64,000 nt of DNA from a bacterium (GCA_029565675.1 JAKQNP010000004.1:62001-126000), one strand, 5' to 3'. Shown: positions 17,265 to 27,596, counted from the stretch's first letter. The notes: generated from the letters alone by a model not told the origin. A program made the numbers and translations.

Positions 17265-18689
17265 TTAGAATTGAAAATAGATAAATTGACTGCCATTGAA
17301 TACACCCATCAATACGATGATAACAGATAAAAGGAGATAGCCGCACCACCTCACGAGCGTCGGAAACCGCAGCGGCCGGGAGGTCAATCGATAGCGCTCC
17401 TGCAATCCGTCAAGCACGCACAATATGGCGATGGCCAGCAAACCATAGACAAATTGATCCAGAGCTGAGATATACAATCCCTTGCCATGCAGAGTAAAAA
17501 TCTTGCCGACAATGTGGTTGGCGGACTGCAAGCTGTCGGCGCGAAAGTAGATCCAGGAAAAACAGACCAGATGAAAGGTGATCAAAATGCGGCTGAAGCG
17601 GATCCAGGCGCCGGAAAAATGCATTTTTTGGGCGGCGCGATCGCGAAAACCCAATGTCAGACGAGATAAAATATGGTAGACCCCGTGCAAGCCACCCCAG
17701 AAAACAAAGGTCCAGTTGGCGCCGTGCCACAAGCCGCTGACGACAAACACAGTCATCAGATTGAAGTACATGCGCGGCACCGCAACGCGGCTGCCGCCAA
17801 GCGGGATATAGAGATAGTCCTTGAACCAAGTCGATAGCGAAATATGCCAACGATGCCAGAACTCCTGGATGTTCAGCGAAAAATAGGGACGATCAAAGTT
17901 GGTCATCAAGCGATATCCGAGCACTCGCGCCGAACCGATGGCGATATCCGAATAACCGCTAAAATCGCAATAGATTTGAAAAGCAAAAAAATAGGTGGCG
18001 ATCAACAGAGTCAGGCCGGAATGGATATCTGTATTGCTGTATACCGCATCGACATAAAGCGCCAGGCGATCAGCGACCACCAGTTTTTTAAAAAAGCCCC
18101 ACAGAATCAACCGCAGTCCGGACACAACGCGCTGGTCATCAAAGAGATTGTTCTGCCTGAATTGCGGAAGCAAATTGGCGGCTCGTTCGATGGGACCGGC
18201 CACCAGCTGCGGGAAAAAGGCGACATAGAGAGCGAATATTCCCAGATTGCGTTCGACCGGGATCTTGCCGCGATAGACATCGATCGTATAGCTGAGGGTC
18301 TGAAAGGTATAGAAAGAAATTCCAACCGGCAGCAGAACGTTGAAAAACGGGATCTGCACCGGCATCTGCAGCGAATCGAACAGTTGGTTGAGAGAGGAAG
18401 AAAAAAAGTTGAAATATTTGAAAGCAAACAACAATCCGAGATTGGTCAACAAACTGGCAAACAGATATTTTTTTCGCTTGGGTTTGGAAAGCGACTCCAT
18501 ACAACGGCTGGCGACATAATCCACCAGTGTCGATAAAATGATGAGAATGAGATATTTGACATTCCAGCACATATAAAAATAGTAACTGGCGGCCAGCAAT
18601 AAAATCCAACGAAAGCGAAAGGGCAGACTGAAGTAGAGCAGGACGACCGCCGCGAAAAACAGAACAAATTGCATCGAATTGAACAGCAT
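17265..18689 (-). CDS. MBOAT-family O-acyltransferase (AlgI/DltB-like)
   Basis: 474 residues, usual for AlgI. The N-terminus MLFNSMQFVLFF and the core EFWHRWHISLSTWFKDYLYI (about 275-292), with GLWHGANWTFVFWGGLHG (about 320), are diagnostic of membrane-bound O-acyltransferases; the His in GLWHGA is the conserved catalytic residue. About ten membrane helices. It moves an acyl group, usually acetyl, from cytoplasmic acyl-CoA across the membrane to a periplasmic partner, here presumably the SGNH protein encoded just downstream. Spacing to that gene is four bases, suggesting translational coupling. It probably O-acetylates the polysaccharide of this locus. Confidence 0.92.
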   Translation of the reverse strand: MLFNSMQFVLFFAAVVLLYFSLPFRFRWILLLAASYYFYMCWNVKYLILIILSTLVDYVASRCMESLSKPKRKKYLFASLLTNLGLLFAFKYFNFFSSSLNQLFDSLQMPVQIPFFNVLLPVGISFYTFQTLSYTIDVYRGKIPVERNLGIFALYVAFFPQLVAGPIERAANLLPQFRQNNLFDDQRVVSGLRLILWGFFKKLVVADRLALYVDAVYSNTDIHSGLTLLIATYFFAFQIYCDFSGYSDIAIGSARVLGYRLMTNFDRPYFSLNIQEFWHRWHISLSTWFKDYLYIPLGGSRVAVPRMYFNLMTVFVVSGLWHGANWTFVFWGGLHGVYHILSRLTLGFRDRAAQKMHFSGAWIRFSRILITFHLVCFSWIYFRADSLQSANHIVGKIFTLHGKGLYISALDQFVYGLLAIAILCVLDGLQERYRLTSRPLRFPTLVRWCGYLLLSVIIVLMGVFNGSQFIYFQF

Positions 18690-18753
18690 ATTTTACCTAC
18701 CCATTGACCGAATTCGACGGATGAGCCGAACCCTCTTGTCGACTGCAAACCAA

Positions 18754-19182
18754 TCAGGTATACCGTCGGTCGCAGTTCTCTTCCTTGCCCCCCTCTTGGG
18801 TGGCCAAGCCGCGGTTGTTTTGTTCAAGCTGATGGCGCAGCAGCGCGACTTCTTGCGTCAAATTCTTGATCGACTCCTCCGTGCGGGTTGCTTTCATCGA
18901 AGAATAGAGGCCAATCGTGATATAAAGCACCAACAAGACAGGGATCATCACCGCCGGGGCATAATAAATACCGACAAGTGCGGCAAAGCCTTCAAGCAGA
19001 CCGCGGCTGGATGAAAAAAGCATAAACAGGATCGGCACCACCATCCAGACCAACGCATAGCGCTCGCTCAATCTTCGTCTGCGCACCAGATAGACAATCC
19101 ACAACAGCAAAGCCAGACTGGCAAGAATGGAAACCCAGATCACTCGGTTGCCAAAGTTGGTTGTTACCGGATCAATAGGCAT
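18754..19182 (-). CDS. DUF2304 small membrane protein
   Basis: 142 residues with three predicted helices (starting VIWVSILASLALLLWIVYLV), then a charged helical tail (KNLTQEVALLRHQLEQ) likely to form a coiled coil. RLSERYALVW and the helix pattern match DUF2304 proteins, which commonly follow a GT2 polyprenyl-phosphate glycosyltransferase in envelope-glycan clusters. Its start overlaps the GT2 stop by 11 bases (19172-19182), supporting that pairing. Molecular function unknown; a membrane partner or chaperone for the GT2 is plausible. Confidence 0.8.
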   Translation of the reverse strand: MPIDPVTTNFGNRVIWVSILASLALLLWIVYLVRRRRLSERYALVWMVVPILFMLFSSSRGLLEGFAALVGIYYAPAVMIPVLLVLYITIGLYSSMKATRTEESIKNLTQEVALLRHQLEQNNRGLATQEGGKEENCDRRYT

Positions 19183-19948
19183 AGTGTTTTGTCCTCCTGA
19201 TGCGGGCGATCAAAATGGCAAAAATTACTTTGATCATATAAAAAAGCGTGTCGAGGCCCGCGATCGAGGATCGACCGTGCTGGCGTTCAACCATTTGCAC
19301 CGGTACCTCGCGCAAGCGAAAGCCGTGCATGATCAGTTCGATCATACTGATCGGTTCCGGATAATCCTGCGGATAGATGCTGCCAAGAACTGCCAGCGCC
19401 TGGTGATTATACGCACGAAAGCCGGAGGTGGGATCGCTAACACGCTGTCCGGTCAGCAGTCGGATCAAGGCTGCGAGCAAGCCGCCGCCCAATCGCCGCG
19501 ATCGGCTGGAAACGTTCTGCTTGTTTTCAAGGTAACGAGAACCACAGACAAAATCGGCCTCTCCGGAGAGCAGGGGTTGGAGAAGGGCCGGAATCTGTTC
19601 CGGAGGGTGCTGCCCATCGCCGTCGACCTGCAAGGCGATATCATATCCCTCTGCCAGGGCATACTTGAAGCCGGACTGCACCGCACCGCCGATGCCGAGG
19701 TTGACGGACAACGCCAGATGGTTGATCCCTTGCTGCCGCAAAAGATGCTCAGTTTGATCGGTGGAGTGATCGTTGACCACCAGCACATCCACCCCTTCGA
19801 CAGCATGGCGTATCCGTTCAGCCAGTTGGACGATCGTTTTCTCCTCGTTGAAGGCCGGAATAATCGCCAATATTTTGCACGGTTGGTTCAGTTCGTCACC
19901 TTTCCGGGGCTGCTTGTGGTAAATATCCGATGGCGAATGAGATTCCAT
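19172..19948 (-). CDS. GT2 family glycosyltransferase, polyprenyl-phosphate type (DPM1-like)
   Basis: 258 residues. [14 protein letters not shown] begins the GT-A fold at residue 27; [10 protein letters not shown] follows, and [11 protein letters not shown] holds the metal- and nucleotide-binding [14 protein letters not shown] is the later signature of the dolichol-phosphate-mannose-synthase-like group. No C-terminal transmembrane pair; the tail is basic. Likely loads a sugar onto a polyprenyl phosphate, which would supply the GT-C enzymes nearby. The ATG used overlaps the preceding gene by 61 bp; no nearer ATG exists, so the true start is slightly uncertain. Confidence 0.85.
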   Translation of the reverse strand: MESHSPSDIYHKQPRKGDELNQPCKILAIIPAFNEEKTIVQLAERIRHAVEGVDVLVVNDHSTDQTEHLLRQQGINHLALSVNLGIGGAVQSGFKYALAEGYDIALQVDGDGQHPPEQIPALLQPLLSGEADFVCGSRYLENKQNVSSRSRRLGGGLLAALIRLLTGQRVSDPTSGFRAYNHQALAVLGSIYPQDYPEPISMIELIMHGFRLREVPVQMVERQHGRSSIAGLDTLFYMIKVIFAILIARIRRTKHYAY

Positions 19949-20652
19949 TTAGCCAAACGATAAGCCAATGCCGTTCGCAACACGCCGAGGCCGTATTTCA
20001 CACTGCGGCGGAAATTGATCGAAGAGGCTTCAGGAAAATATTTGGTCGGACAAGATATCTCGCCGACGCGATAGCCAAAATAAACCGCCTGGGCGATAAA
20101 TTCATTGTCAAAAACAAAATCATCCGAGTTGTTTTGCAGCGGCAGCGATTGCAGCAACCGTTTGGAATAGGCGCGGTAGCCGGTGTGATATTCAGAAATC
20201 TTTTGCCCCAGCATTAAGTTTTCAAAAAGGGTGAGAAAGCGATTGGCAACATATTTGTATAAAGGCATTCCTCCCCGCAACGCCCCGCCCGAAATAATGC
20301 GCGAGCCCAGCACCAAATCATACTGATCGATGGCAATCAAGGACGCCATGGCGCCGATCAATTTCGGCGTATACTGATAGTCCGGATGCAGCATGATGAC
20401 CACATCGCTGTCGAGTTTAAGGGCTTCGCGATAGCAGGTCTTTTGATTGCCGCCATAACCCAGATTGCGATCGTGTTGAAAGGTTGTAATCCCGAGCTGG
20501 CGCGCGACCACCACAGTGTTGTCGGTGCTCGCATCATCGACCATCAAAACCGCATCGACAACATCAAAAGGAATCTCCTGAAAAGTCTTTTCCAGGGTCG
20601 TGGCGGCGTTATAAGCCGGCAATACCACCGTCACCTTCTTGCCATGGATCAT
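19888..20652 (-). CDS. GT2 family glycosyltransferase
   Basis: 254 residues. [14 protein letters not shown] opens the GT-A fold; VDDASTDNT is the nucleotide-binding block, and [14 protein letters not shown] occupies the DXD position in the form common in the large HxDYQY subgroup found in envelope clusters. [13 protein letters not shown] follows. No C-terminal membrane helices. The first ATG overlaps the upstream stop by four bases (ATGA, 20649-20652), showing translational coupling with the GT4 gene before it. Substrate unknown. Confidence 0.85.
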   Translation of the reverse strand: MIHGKKVTVVLPAYNAATTLEKTFQEIPFDVVDAVLMVDDASTDNTVVVARQLGITTFQHDRNLGYGGNQKTCYREALKLDSDVVIMLHPDYQYTPKLIGAMASLIAIDQYDLVLGSRIISGGALRGGMPLYKYVANRFLTLFENLMLGQKISEYHTGYRAYSKRLLQSLPLQNNSDDFVFDNEFIAQAVYFGYRVGEISCPTKYFPEASSINFRRSVKYGLGVLRTALAYRLAKWNLIRHRIFTTSSPGKVTN

Positions 20653-21773
20653 TTTGCCTCTCCTCGTGCACTTACCGTGTCGTCTTCAACCATCAGCAGT
20701 TCGTCGTATAGCATTTCAAATTCGCGAATTTGTTTATCCACAGAAAAATACTTTTCCACCCTTTTACGGCCGGCAATGCTGAATCGCTCCAGCTGCGCCG
20801 GGGTGCTGAGCAGATCACACATCGCCGTGGCCAGAGCCTGCGGATCCTCTTTTCCCACCAGAAAGCCGGTTTCCCCGTGGACAACCAGCTCGTCTGTGCC
20901 CTCCACACAGGTGGCGATAACCGGTAATCCCGCTGCCATCGCCTCCAGCACCACATTGGGAAACCCTTCCCATAGAGAAGGCAGAACAAAACAATCAAAG
21001 GTAGACAAAAATTGTGGAATATCGCTCTGGCGACCGTGAAAAACGACCGCTTGTTCGATTCCCAGGCGCCGGGCTTTATCCCGCAATTCAACGGCTCGAT
21101 CACCGTCACCGACCAGGTGCCATTCGACATTTCTGTGGTGCTTTAACACCAGAGGAATCGCATCGAGCAAATGCGTATGTCCTTTCTGGTGTACCAACCT
21201 GGCCACCGTTCCAAAGACAAAGGGAGTGGAGCGCTTTTGCCGGGCGGTAAAAGAAAATTTTGCCAGATCAACTCCATAATAGATGGTGCGGATCTTCCTG
21301 GGATCCTGTCCGCGATCGCGAATGATGAACGGATGAATCGAATTGGAAACAGCCGCCACACAATCGAATCGTCGGGAAAAAAGTTTATACATCATGACCT
21401 GATGCGGCCTGAGTCTGCCGGTGATCACTTCCCATGAAACCAGCGCTTTTGGCCGATAGATCAGAGATGCCGCAGCCGCCAGAATATCGGCATAGAACAG
21501 CGTGCTCATGACCAAATTCGCGCGGACGCGACTAAATTCGCGGGCCAATTTGCAAACCAACAGAGGATCGAATCTCCATGACCGCGGAAGAACAATCAAG
21601 GGCCAACCGGTGCGGCGAAACTCCTGTTCAAGAATCCCACCCTGTCCGACACTGATCACCGTGATGTCATATTTTTCCGGATTCAACCGCTGCAACAATT
21701 CGAGCAGTTTGAGTTCGCCCCCGCCCACTCCCAATCCATTCACCACCTGGACGATATTTTTCTTCGCGGTCAA
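20649..21773 (-). CDS. GT4 family glycosyltransferase
   Basis: 374 residues, normal for GT-B enzymes. The N-terminal domain starts [20 protein letters not shown]; the C-terminal domain has [15 protein letters not shown] and the donor-binding [19 protein letters not shown], with the E-x7-E pair of retaining GT4 transferases. A cytoplasmic enzyme adding a nucleotide-activated sugar to the lipid-linked repeat unit. It overlaps the following GT2 gene by four bases. Donor and linkage not deducible. Confidence 0.9.
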   Translation of the reverse strand: MTAKKNIVQVVNGLGVGGGELKLLELLQRLNPEKYDITVISVGQGGILEQEFRRTGWPLIVLPRSWRFDPLLVCKLAREFSRVRANLVMSTLFYADILAAAASLIYRPKALVSWEVITGRLRPHQVMMYKLFSRRFDCVAAVSNSIHPFIIRDRGQDPRKIRTIYYGVDLAKFSFTARQKRSTPFVFGTVARLVHQKGHTHLLDAIPLVLKHHRNVEWHLVGDGDRAVELRDKARRLGIEQAVVFHGRQSDIPQFLSTFDCFVLPSLWEGFPNVVLEAMAAGLPVIATCVEGTDELVVHGETGFLVGKEDPQALATAMCDLLSTPAQLERFSIAGRKRVEKYFSVDKQIREFEMLYDELLMVEDDTVSARGEAK

Positions 21774-21850
21774 ATCCGCTCCTCAGGATCACGGTTCATC
21801 GCTGGATAATCTCAAAAGTATATACCAAAAAAGCAAATGGTTGCGTAACC

Positions 21851-23080
21851 TTACAAAAAGCGGCGGTAAATCTCGTTGATCCTTTGCATATGGTTTTGCG
21901 GGCTGAACAACTCTTCCGCTTTGCGGCGAGCGTTCCTTCCCATTTGCCCCCAGCGATCGCGGCATTCGTACAGCCGTTCCAGGCCGTGCACCAATCCATC
22001 CTCGTCGCCGGCCTCGAAGAGAAATCCATCCTCGCCTTCATCGATCAGTTCAGGAATACCGCCGATCCGTGCGCCGAGCACAGGTTTGCCCAAAGCAAAA
22101 GCCTCATACACTGCCAACGGCGAGTTGTCATAGACTACCGACGGCACCACCACAAATTGCGCGTTTTGGATGATTTGGCGCAGTTCTTCACCCTGACGAT
22201 AACCGAGAAACTCAACATGATTCAAGCCTTGTTGGTGGACAAAATCTTGCAGGCTCTCTCCCAGGCGGCCTTGCCCCACGACTTTTAGACGCCCTTTATT
22301 GAATCGCCGCATCGCGCGCACGAGTTCGGCAACGCCCTTTTCGTGTGACAGGCGACCAACATAGACAAAATAATCCTGCGACTCGTAATTCGGTGTATAG
22401 TCTGCAATGGGTATGGTATAGGGAAGCCATTCGATTTTAGCCGCCGGATAGCCGTAGAGAATCATCTTGTCGCGCAAAAATCGGCTCGGCGACAGGTAGA
22501 GATCCACACAATTCTGATAGGTGCGGAGGAAGCGGTGGACATAGGATTCAGCAGTGACCAGTGCCGAGGCAGCCCACGATTGTCGGAAACATCGATTCGC
22601 GGTGGCATGCCAAAAATGCCGACCGGCACAGCGCTCGCATACGCGGCCGTGCCGGTCGAGAAAAAGGTAATCCGGACAGAGGATCTTGTATTCATGCAGG
22701 GTGAAAATCACCGGCAAGTTCTTCTTTTTCATCGAGCGCAACACGGACGGCGACAGATGGTGGTAGACGCCGTGAACATGGGCGATGTCCGGCTGCACAG
22801 CATCGATGAGCGCCTCGATCCGGCGCTGGGCTGGGCGATTATAGATCACCCGCGCCGCCGCTCGCAATCCATTCACCAACCCCAAATGGGCCAGTTCCTT
22901 GTCCGGCTCGAAATAATCAACAAAATAGTCCGAAAAGGGGCTGGGCTGGTTGCGCGGATGTGCCATGGCAAACGGAACGACCTCAATCCCCTGCTCCTCC
23001 AACAACTGATAGAGGTTGAAAAAATAGCGTTCCGCCCCACCTTCGATATAGAAAAATTTGTGTACCAACATCACTTTCAT
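21851..23080 (-). CDS. GT4 family glycosyltransferase
   Basis: 409 residues. MLVHKFFYIEGGAERYFFNL marks the N-terminal acceptor domain with its glycine-rich loop; FVYVGRLSHEKGVAEL and DNSPLAVYEAFALGKPVLG mark the donor domain. A cysteine cluster in the middle (ILCPDYLFL ... CERCAGRHFW ... NRC) is a known variant in which a small metal-binding or disulfide loop lies in the N-terminal domain. It has 77 bp to the next gene downstream and 21 bp to the gene upstream. Probably a cytoplasmic repeat-unit glycosyltransferase. Confidence 0.9.
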   Translation of the reverse strand: MKVMLVHKFFYIEGGAERYFFNLYQLLEEQGIEVVPFAMAHPRNQPSPFSDYFVDYFEPDKELAHLGLVNGLRAAARVIYNRPAQRRIEALIDAVQPDIAHVHGVYHHLSPSVLRSMKKKNLPVIFTLHEYKILCPDYLFLDRHGRVCERCAGRHFWHATANRCFRQSWAASALVTAESYVHRFLRTYQNCVDLYLSPSRFLRDKMILYGYPAAKIEWLPYTIPIADYTPNYESQDYFVYVGRLSHEKGVAELVRAMRRFNKGRLKVVGQGRLGESLQDFVHQQGLNHVEFLGYRQGEELRQIIQNAQFVVVPSVVYDNSPLAVYEAFALGKPVLGARIGGIPELIDEGEDGFLFEAGDEDGLVHGLERLYECRDRWGQMGRNARRKAEELFSPQNHMQRINEIYRRFL

Positions 23081-23101
23081 TGCTGTCGTCCTGATCCTTG
23101 T

Positions 23102-24328
23102 TCACTGCACTGAGTCGGCCTGTTTGCCCGGGCGGTTCAACAGTTGGCGGCATAAAGACTCCCATTCTGCAGCCTTGTGTTGCCAGGTGTGTCGGGTTTC
23201 GATTTCTCTGCGCGCATTCTCACCCAACCGCTTGCGCAGATTGGAATTGTGCAGCAACTCTTCCAACGCCTGCACGATACAGTCGAATCTGCCGGCTGGG
23301 CACAGCAGACCGGTTTGATTGTTGCGGACAACTTGCTCGATCTGGCCAATGGCAGTTGTAACCACCGGTTTACCGGCAGCCATATATTCAAAAAGTTTAA
23401 CCGGCGAATAATAAAAAAACGGCAAGTCCGGATAAGGCGCCAAAACGATGTCCATCAGTTGCACGATTTGGGGAATCTGCTCATACGGGATGTAGCCGGT
23501 AAAAACGACGCGATCTGTGAATCCGCTTTCGGCGGCGAACCGCCGGATGTGCTCTTCGGCACCACCGCCGGCGCCGACCAACAAAAACTGCGCGTTTGCA
23601 TGGCGTTCGAGAATGGCGCGCATGATCTGCACCAGATTGTCCAAACCATGCCAGACATTCATAGAGCCGACAAAGCCCAGGACCGGCCCCTGGTGCAAGC
23701 CGAACTGCCCCATCAGATCAGCCGACCGTTTTTGTGGCTGAAAAAGAACAGGATCTGCCCCGTTGGTGACCATCGCCGTGCGACTCGGCTCCAGGCCATG
23801 TTCGCGGATGAAATAATCCTGCAGTTCGCGGCTCTGGGCGATGACCAGATCCGCGCTGCTCAAAACCTTCCTTTCGATGGCGCGCGGCAGAGCGGCAATC
23901 CGCCAATATTGCTTCTGAAATGCCATGGCTTCATAAAGCGGCGGCGAATCGGCTTCCACCACCAGCGGCAGAGCATATTTTCGAGCGGTGTGTAAAAAGG
24001 ATTCGACATACAAATCGTGTCGGGCGACGATCAGATCCGGCTGAAAATCGCGCACCTGCCGCTCTTCACGGCGGGCAAACACCAAATTTTCGGCCAACAG
24101 CTTGGGATCATGGACAAATCGGGCAAAACGGCGCTTAAGAGCTTGCCGGAAAGGCAATCCCTGCCTGCCGCCCTGTCCAGTCGAACCGCTGATCTCATCT
24201 TTCAACCAACACAAACGCACTGCATGGCCGCGCTCTTGCAGGGCGCGAAACAGCTCGATCGGTTTGATCGCCGAACCCAGTGACGCGCCGCGGGTATCGT
24301 AGAGATAATTGAAGTAAAGAATTCGCAT
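23102..24328 (-). CDS. GT4 family glycosyltransferase
   Basis: 408 residues from the ATG at 24328 (GAGAG six bases upstream, eight bases after the flippase stop); a farther in-frame ATG would overlap the flippase gene. MRILYFNYLYDTRGASLG opens the acceptor domain. The donor domain has LGFVGSMNVWHGLDNL and SPVKLFEYMAAGKPVV, the usual E-x7-E region. It resembles WcaI/WbuB-type GT4 transferases. Sits directly behind the flippase. Confidence 0.88.
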   Translation of the reverse strand: MRILYFNYLYDTRGASLGSAIKPIELFRALQERGHAVRLCWLKDEISGSTGQGGRQGLPFRQALKRRFARFVHDPKLLAENLVFARREERQVRDFQPDLIVARHDLYVESFLHTARKYALPLVVEADSPPLYEAMAFQKQYWRIAALPRAIERKVLSSADLVIAQSRELQDYFIREHGLEPSRTAMVTNGADPVLFQPQKRSADLMGQFGLHQGPVLGFVGSMNVWHGLDNLVQIMRAILERHANAQFLLVGAGGGAEEHIRRFAAESGFTDRVVFTGYIPYEQIPQIVQLMDIVLAPYPDLPFFYYSPVKLFEYMAAGKPVVTTAIGQIEQVVRNNQTGLLCPAGRFDCIVQALEELLHNSNLRKRLGENARREIETRHTWQHKAAEWESLCRQLLNRPGKQADSVQ

Positions 24329-24335
24329 GGAGCTC

Positions 24336-25754
24336 TCAACCAGGTGATTGGCGAAAAGCGACGATTTCCCGCCAACTGACAATTCGCAGAATCAGCGCAA
24401 GAACGACATAGACTGCGAAACCCGCACCGATTCCCAACCAAAGCTCAATGCCTGCCGCTTTGAGTGCCAGAGCCACGCCCGTCATACCGGCGGTTGCCAG
24501 CAAGATCTGGCGCAAAAAGCGCAATTCGGCCAATCGGGTGATTCGCGTAAGAGCAAACCAGAGGGTAATGATCAATACAAGTCCCTCGGTGATCACAGTT
24601 GCCGCTGCGGCACCGATATGCGCCAATCCGGGTATCAGCAGGGCGTTGAGTCCGGCATTCAACAGCAGACCGACCATTTGGATCAACAACAGATGGCGTT
24701 GAAAACCAGTCGCCCCGAACAAACCGGCGGCAAAAATATTGATAAACAGAATCGCCGCCGTCACGCCAAAAATACGCAATGCCGGCACCGCCGGCTGAAA
24801 ACTGCTTCCGTAGACGACATCGACAATCTGTTGGCTGAAAATCATGACGCCCGGAATCAACGGCACCGCAAGCAGCAGCAACATTTTCACCCCGCGGGTA
24901 AAGAGGTACGAGAGATCGTCTGCAGCTTCGGCTTGCAACCGCGAAAATGCCGGAAACATTGCGATCATCAATACCGTTGGGACCACGTTGGTGAAATCGA
25001 TCAACTTGTGCGCTGCGCCGTAATAGCCCCACACTTGCGGCGGTTTCATCACCGACAGCATCATCATATCGATACGGCTGTAAAACGTGGTCAAAAAAAC
25101 CGAGATTCCAAACAGGCTGGCGCCTTTGAATATTTGCCCAAATTCATGCCATGAAAACCAGATCTGCGGCACCAAATAACGCGAAAAAAGGACGCGGCTG
25201 GAAAACAGCAGACTGATCACCGCCGCCGCAACAAATGCCCAGCTCAAAGCGATCAGGGAATGCCAGACCAGCAAAGCCACAATGCCAAAGACCGTAACCA
25301 AGACCCGTTCGATGGTCAGTACCAGGCTTTCCCAAACCATCTCTTCGGCCGCCCGATAGATCGCCACCGCCAGATCGCGAAAAGAGATCAGCACGCCGTA
25401 GAGAGAAAAAATCCAGATGGCTTTAACGGTTTCTGCATCATAACCGGTCAAAGCCAGCAGAATGGCGACAAACAGCAGGCTGGCAAAAATCAGCACCGAT
25501 TTCAGGCCCAGAGAAAAGGCAAAATAGCGCTGTGCACAATCGCGGTTTTTGGCGATTTCACGCGTCAACCACATATTGATGCCGAAATCGTCGATCAGCA
25601 TGACGAAAAACATGATCGTCGTGGCCAGATTGTAGCGGCCGAATGACGCATCACCGAGAATTCGCGAAGCGACCGGCAGCAAAACAAACGCCATGAGCAG
25701 ACGTATGATCTGGCCTATGGCGACATAAAGTGTATTTTTTCTTATTGTGGACAA
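24336..25754 (-). CDS. Wzx-type polysaccharide flippase (MOP superfamily), intact
   Basis: About 472 residues with about 12-14 predicted helices. The TTG at 25754 (codons TTG TCC ACA ATA) is preferred: AAGG lies nine bases before it, and it gives the family-typical opening STIRKNTLYVAIGQ. A TTG three codons upstream is also possible. ILGDASFGRYNLATTIMFFV and the later helices match polysaccharide-repeat flippases, which move the undecaprenyl-linked repeat unit from the inner to the outer face of the membrane. The upstream carbamoyltransferase stops ten bases before this start. A second, broken flippase lies at 33074-33756. Confidence 0.88.
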   Translation of the reverse strand: MSTIRKNTLYVAIGQIIRLLMAFVLLPVASRILGDASFGRYNLATTIMFFVMLIDDFGINMWLTREIAKNRDCAQRYFAFSLGLKSVLIFASLLFVAILLALTGYDAETVKAIWIFSLYGVLISFRDLAVAIYRAAEEMVWESLVLTIERVLVTVFGIVALLVWHSLIALSWAFVAAAVISLLFSSRVLFSRYLVPQIWFSWHEFGQIFKGASLFGISVFLTTFYSRIDMMMLSVMKPPQVWGYYGAAHKLIDFTNVVPTVLMIAMFPAFSRLQAEAADDLSYLFTRGVKMLLLLAVPLIPGVMIFSQQIVDVVYGSSFQPAVPALRIFGVTAAILFINIFAAGLFGATGFQRHLLLIQMVGLLLNAGLNALLIPGLAHIGAAAATVITEGLVLIITLWFALTRITRLAELRFLRQILLATAGMTGVALALKAAGIELWLGIGAGFAVYVVLALILRIVSWREIVAFRQSPG

Positions 25755-25765
25755 CCCAAACAACC

Positions 25766-27535
25766 TTATTGGCGCTGTTTTGCTTTTTCAGGATCCGGCG
25801 AATAGACGAGAAAGTTGCCAATCGACAGATATTCCAGGTGGCCCAGTTCAAAAGCGCGAATGGCGTCTGCCGGCGTGCAGACGATAGGTTCCTCATGCAT
25901 ATTGAAACTGGTGTTGATGATCGAATTCAAACCGCTCAATTTTTTAAATTCCATCAGAATATCGTAATAAACCGGATTGGACTCGCGATCGATGAGTTGC
26001 GGACGGGCTGTCTTGTCGACGTGGACAACCGACGGGCATTTTTTCTCCATCTCGTCTGAACAATCAAAAGTGATGGTCATAAAGCGGGCCGGATAGATAT
26101 TGGCCTCGATTCGCTGATAATTGCCGTCCATGGCATCCAGCAAAGTCACCGGCGCGAACGGCATAAACTCAGTTCGGTTGAGTTTGTGGTTGAGCCAGTC
26201 GTTGACGGTTTTGTCGGCGGGTTGATAGAGAATCGAGCGATTGCCCAGGGCGCGCGGACCGTATTCCATGCGCCCGTCAAATCTCGCGACCACATGGCCG
26301 GCATGGAGCAGCTCAGCTACTTTTTTGGCCATATTGTCTATTCTCTCGTATTGCAGATTCGATTTTTTCAGTGCCGACTCGATCTCCTCGTCGCTGTAGC
26401 CCGGTCCCAGATAGACATCCTGCAATTGGGGCATTTCTTCGATTTTCGGCCACCCCATGCTCTGGTAGTAGCTGTAAAGAGCGGCGCCGGCCGGCAGACC
26501 GTTGTCGCCCATGGCCGGAAAAATAAAAACCGATTTGGCGTTCGGCAGTTCAGCGACTTTTTGGTTGATGCGAACATTGGCGAAAATTCCGCCGGCCATA
26601 CAGACATCGATCGGCCCGGTCTTTTGCAGAAACCGGTCGACATAGCCGGCAACCACCTTTTCCGTCAACACCTGCACGCCTGCAGCGACATCTTGCGGAG
26701 AAAGCTGGTGGAATTCTTCCGGCAAGGAGCGCTTGAATTTGACATAATTGCTGCGATGCGGATAGGCGTGTTGGAAATGGCGTTCCGCCAGCTTGTAGCG
26801 AAATTCACCGTTTTCCAGCGCGAACAGGGGCTCAAAAAGATGGCGTACACGCTGGAAACTCCCATGCGCGGCCAGGCCGGTGATTTTCCCCTCATGGCGC
26901 ATCGGTTTGTAGCCCAGATACCAGGTGATGAAATTGTAAAACAGCCCCGGGCTGTGATAGCTGGATACCGCCTCCAGTTGCCGCAAACGGCCGTCTTCAC
27001 CCAGCCAGACCTGGCCGCAATGACCGTCACCCTGGCCATCGAGAGTCACGATAAGGGCGCGAGTGCGGCCGGAGGTGAAATAGGCGGCAGCTGCATGGGA
27101 GCGGTGATGATCCACCAGATCGATCGGTTTATCGCCCAGCCCGACGCTTTTAAGCATTTTTTTCACCTTGGCGATGCGGTTTCGATTGTAAAAATAAGGA
27201 TAAAAGAGCCAATAGCGATCCCAACGGATGCTTTTGCTGAACAAACTGGCCAGGATCCACCGCCAATTTTTCTGTTTCGTGAACAGATCTCGCAGAACGA
27301 TGCGCTGCAGTTGCGCAGGCGGCATCATTGCCAGCGCGATCCGGTCGATCTCTTCTGGTCGGGTATGGCCAATATCCAGCACCATCTTTAGACTGTCGAT
27401 CGGCAAACCGTCAACGGTCCCGTTGTGCAGTTTGATTCGCGACAACCGCTCTTCTTCCACTGCGGCGATGATTTTGCCGTCTTGGATCAACGCACAGCCC
27501 GCATTGTGGTCATCGAAAATTCCCAGGATCTTCAT
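25766..27535 (-). CDS. Carbamoyltransferase (NodU/CmcH family)
   Basis: 589 residues, normal length. Starts MKILGIFDDHNAGCALIQDG with the nucleotide-binding DxHxxG-like block, then VDHHRSHAAAAYFTSG (metal-binding His pair), LIVTLDGQGDG, GGIFANVRINQKV, FPAMGDNGLPAGAALY and DGRMEYGPRALGNRSIL. These are the YrdC-linked/kinase-like motifs of O-carbamoyltransferases that transfer carbamoyl from carbamoyl-phosphate via carbamoyl-adenylate. GGGAG eight bases before the ATG. Within this cluster it probably carbamoylates a sugar hydroxyl of the repeat unit, as NodU does on Nod factors. Confidence 0.93.
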   Translation of the reverse strand: MKILGIFDDHNAGCALIQDGKIIAAVEEERLSRIKLHNGTVDGLPIDSLKMVLDIGHTRPEEIDRIALAMMPPAQLQRIVLRDLFTKQKNWRWILASLFSKSIRWDRYWLFYPYFYNRNRIAKVKKMLKSVGLGDKPIDLVDHHRSHAAAAYFTSGRTRALIVTLDGQGDGHCGQVWLGEDGRLRQLEAVSSYHSPGLFYNFITWYLGYKPMRHEGKITGLAAHGSFQRVRHLFEPLFALENGEFRYKLAERHFQHAYPHRSNYVKFKRSLPEEFHQLSPQDVAAGVQVLTEKVVAGYVDRFLQKTGPIDVCMAGGIFANVRINQKVAELPNAKSVFIFPAMGDNGLPAGAALYSYYQSMGWPKIEEMPQLQDVYLGPGYSDEEIESALKKSNLQYERIDNMAKKVAELLHAGHVVARFDGRMEYGPRALGNRSILYQPADKTVNDWLNHKLNRTEFMPFAPVTLLDAMDGNYQRIEANIYPARFMTITFDCSDEMEKKCPSVVHVDKTARPQLIDRESNPVYYDILMEFKKLSGLNSIINTSFNMHEEPIVCTPADAIRAFELGHLEYLSIGNFLVYSPDPEKAKQRQ

Positions 27536-27596
27536 TCAAATCACTCCCAATCTTGATCGCGATCGATATCGCGTCAGTTGATCTGTATATGGTTAA

